Positions 12,404 to 12,432 of a stretch of 12,432 nt of DNA are shown here, piece after piece. The notes below the pieces were generated by a model, which saw only the letters and a program-made list of their open reading frames with translations, was not told the origin of the DNA and searched no databases. The translations under genes were made by a program, and so were the position numbers. This DNA comes from an uncultured Collinsella sp. (GTDB lineage Bacteria > Actinomycetota > Coriobacteriia > Coriobacteriales > Coriobacteriaceae), in NCBI GenBank assembly GCA_902488525.1, contig CABTWP010000051.1, positions 1-12,432 on the forward strand, in the 5' to 3' direction. How positions within the stretch are numbered: the stretch's first letter is position 1; each line of letters starts with the position of its first letter.

Positions 12404-12432
12404 GGCTCGACGCTGCGCGGGCCGCATTTGGA

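Overview
The window looks like a core-genome stretch of a high-GC actinobacterium of the class Coriobacteriia, most probably Collinsella or a close relative. This rests on the GC-rich codon use (third positions mostly G/C), the style of the proteins, the Lys-type MurE, and the gene set; it is a judgement from reading, not a database match. Almost every base is explained by housekeeping genes, nearly all on the + strand.

Layout. Positions 1-336 hold the 3' end of a clipped tRNA-like gene (+), a tRNA-Val(UAC) gene on the - strand with its own terminator, and a divergent promoter region. asnB (337-2217) is a stand-alone unit ending in a strong terminator. Next comes a cell-wall and nucleotide/RNA block: murE (2330-3892), a HAD-family phosphatase (4000-4911), murI (4963-5847), rph (5902-6627), rdgB (6768-7409) and dtd (7413-7859). 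The murI-rph-rdgB order resembles the racE-rph-rdgB neighbourhood of Firmicutes. A terminator at 7909-7939 closes this block. A new promoter then drives a Veg-family gene and ispE (8043-9238), again an order known from Bacillus. A tRNA-Pro(CGG) gene with terminator follows, then tatA with a promoter that carries a palindrome, then greA and lysS.

How the genes work together. MurI (D-glutamate supply) and MurE (third residue of the stem peptide) both serve peptidoglycan synthesis, and the AsnB-type amidotransferase beside them could either make asparagine or amidate cell-wall peptides. Rph, RdgB, Dtd, LysS, GreA and the tRNAs serve RNA maturation, nucleotide-pool cleaning, translation quality and transcription elongation. 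IspE belongs to the MEP isoprenoid pathway and TatA to twin-arginine export.

No phage, transposon, CRISPR or defence system is visible. The points most worth a second look are: a tRNA-binding domain fused to the C terminus of LysRS; a near-identical 27-28 bp palindrome found directly after the stop codons of dtd and lysS; a palindrome lying between the -35 and -10 of the tatA promoter; a short attenuator-like hairpin in the veg leader; and alternative RNA foldings after rph and between greA and lysS.
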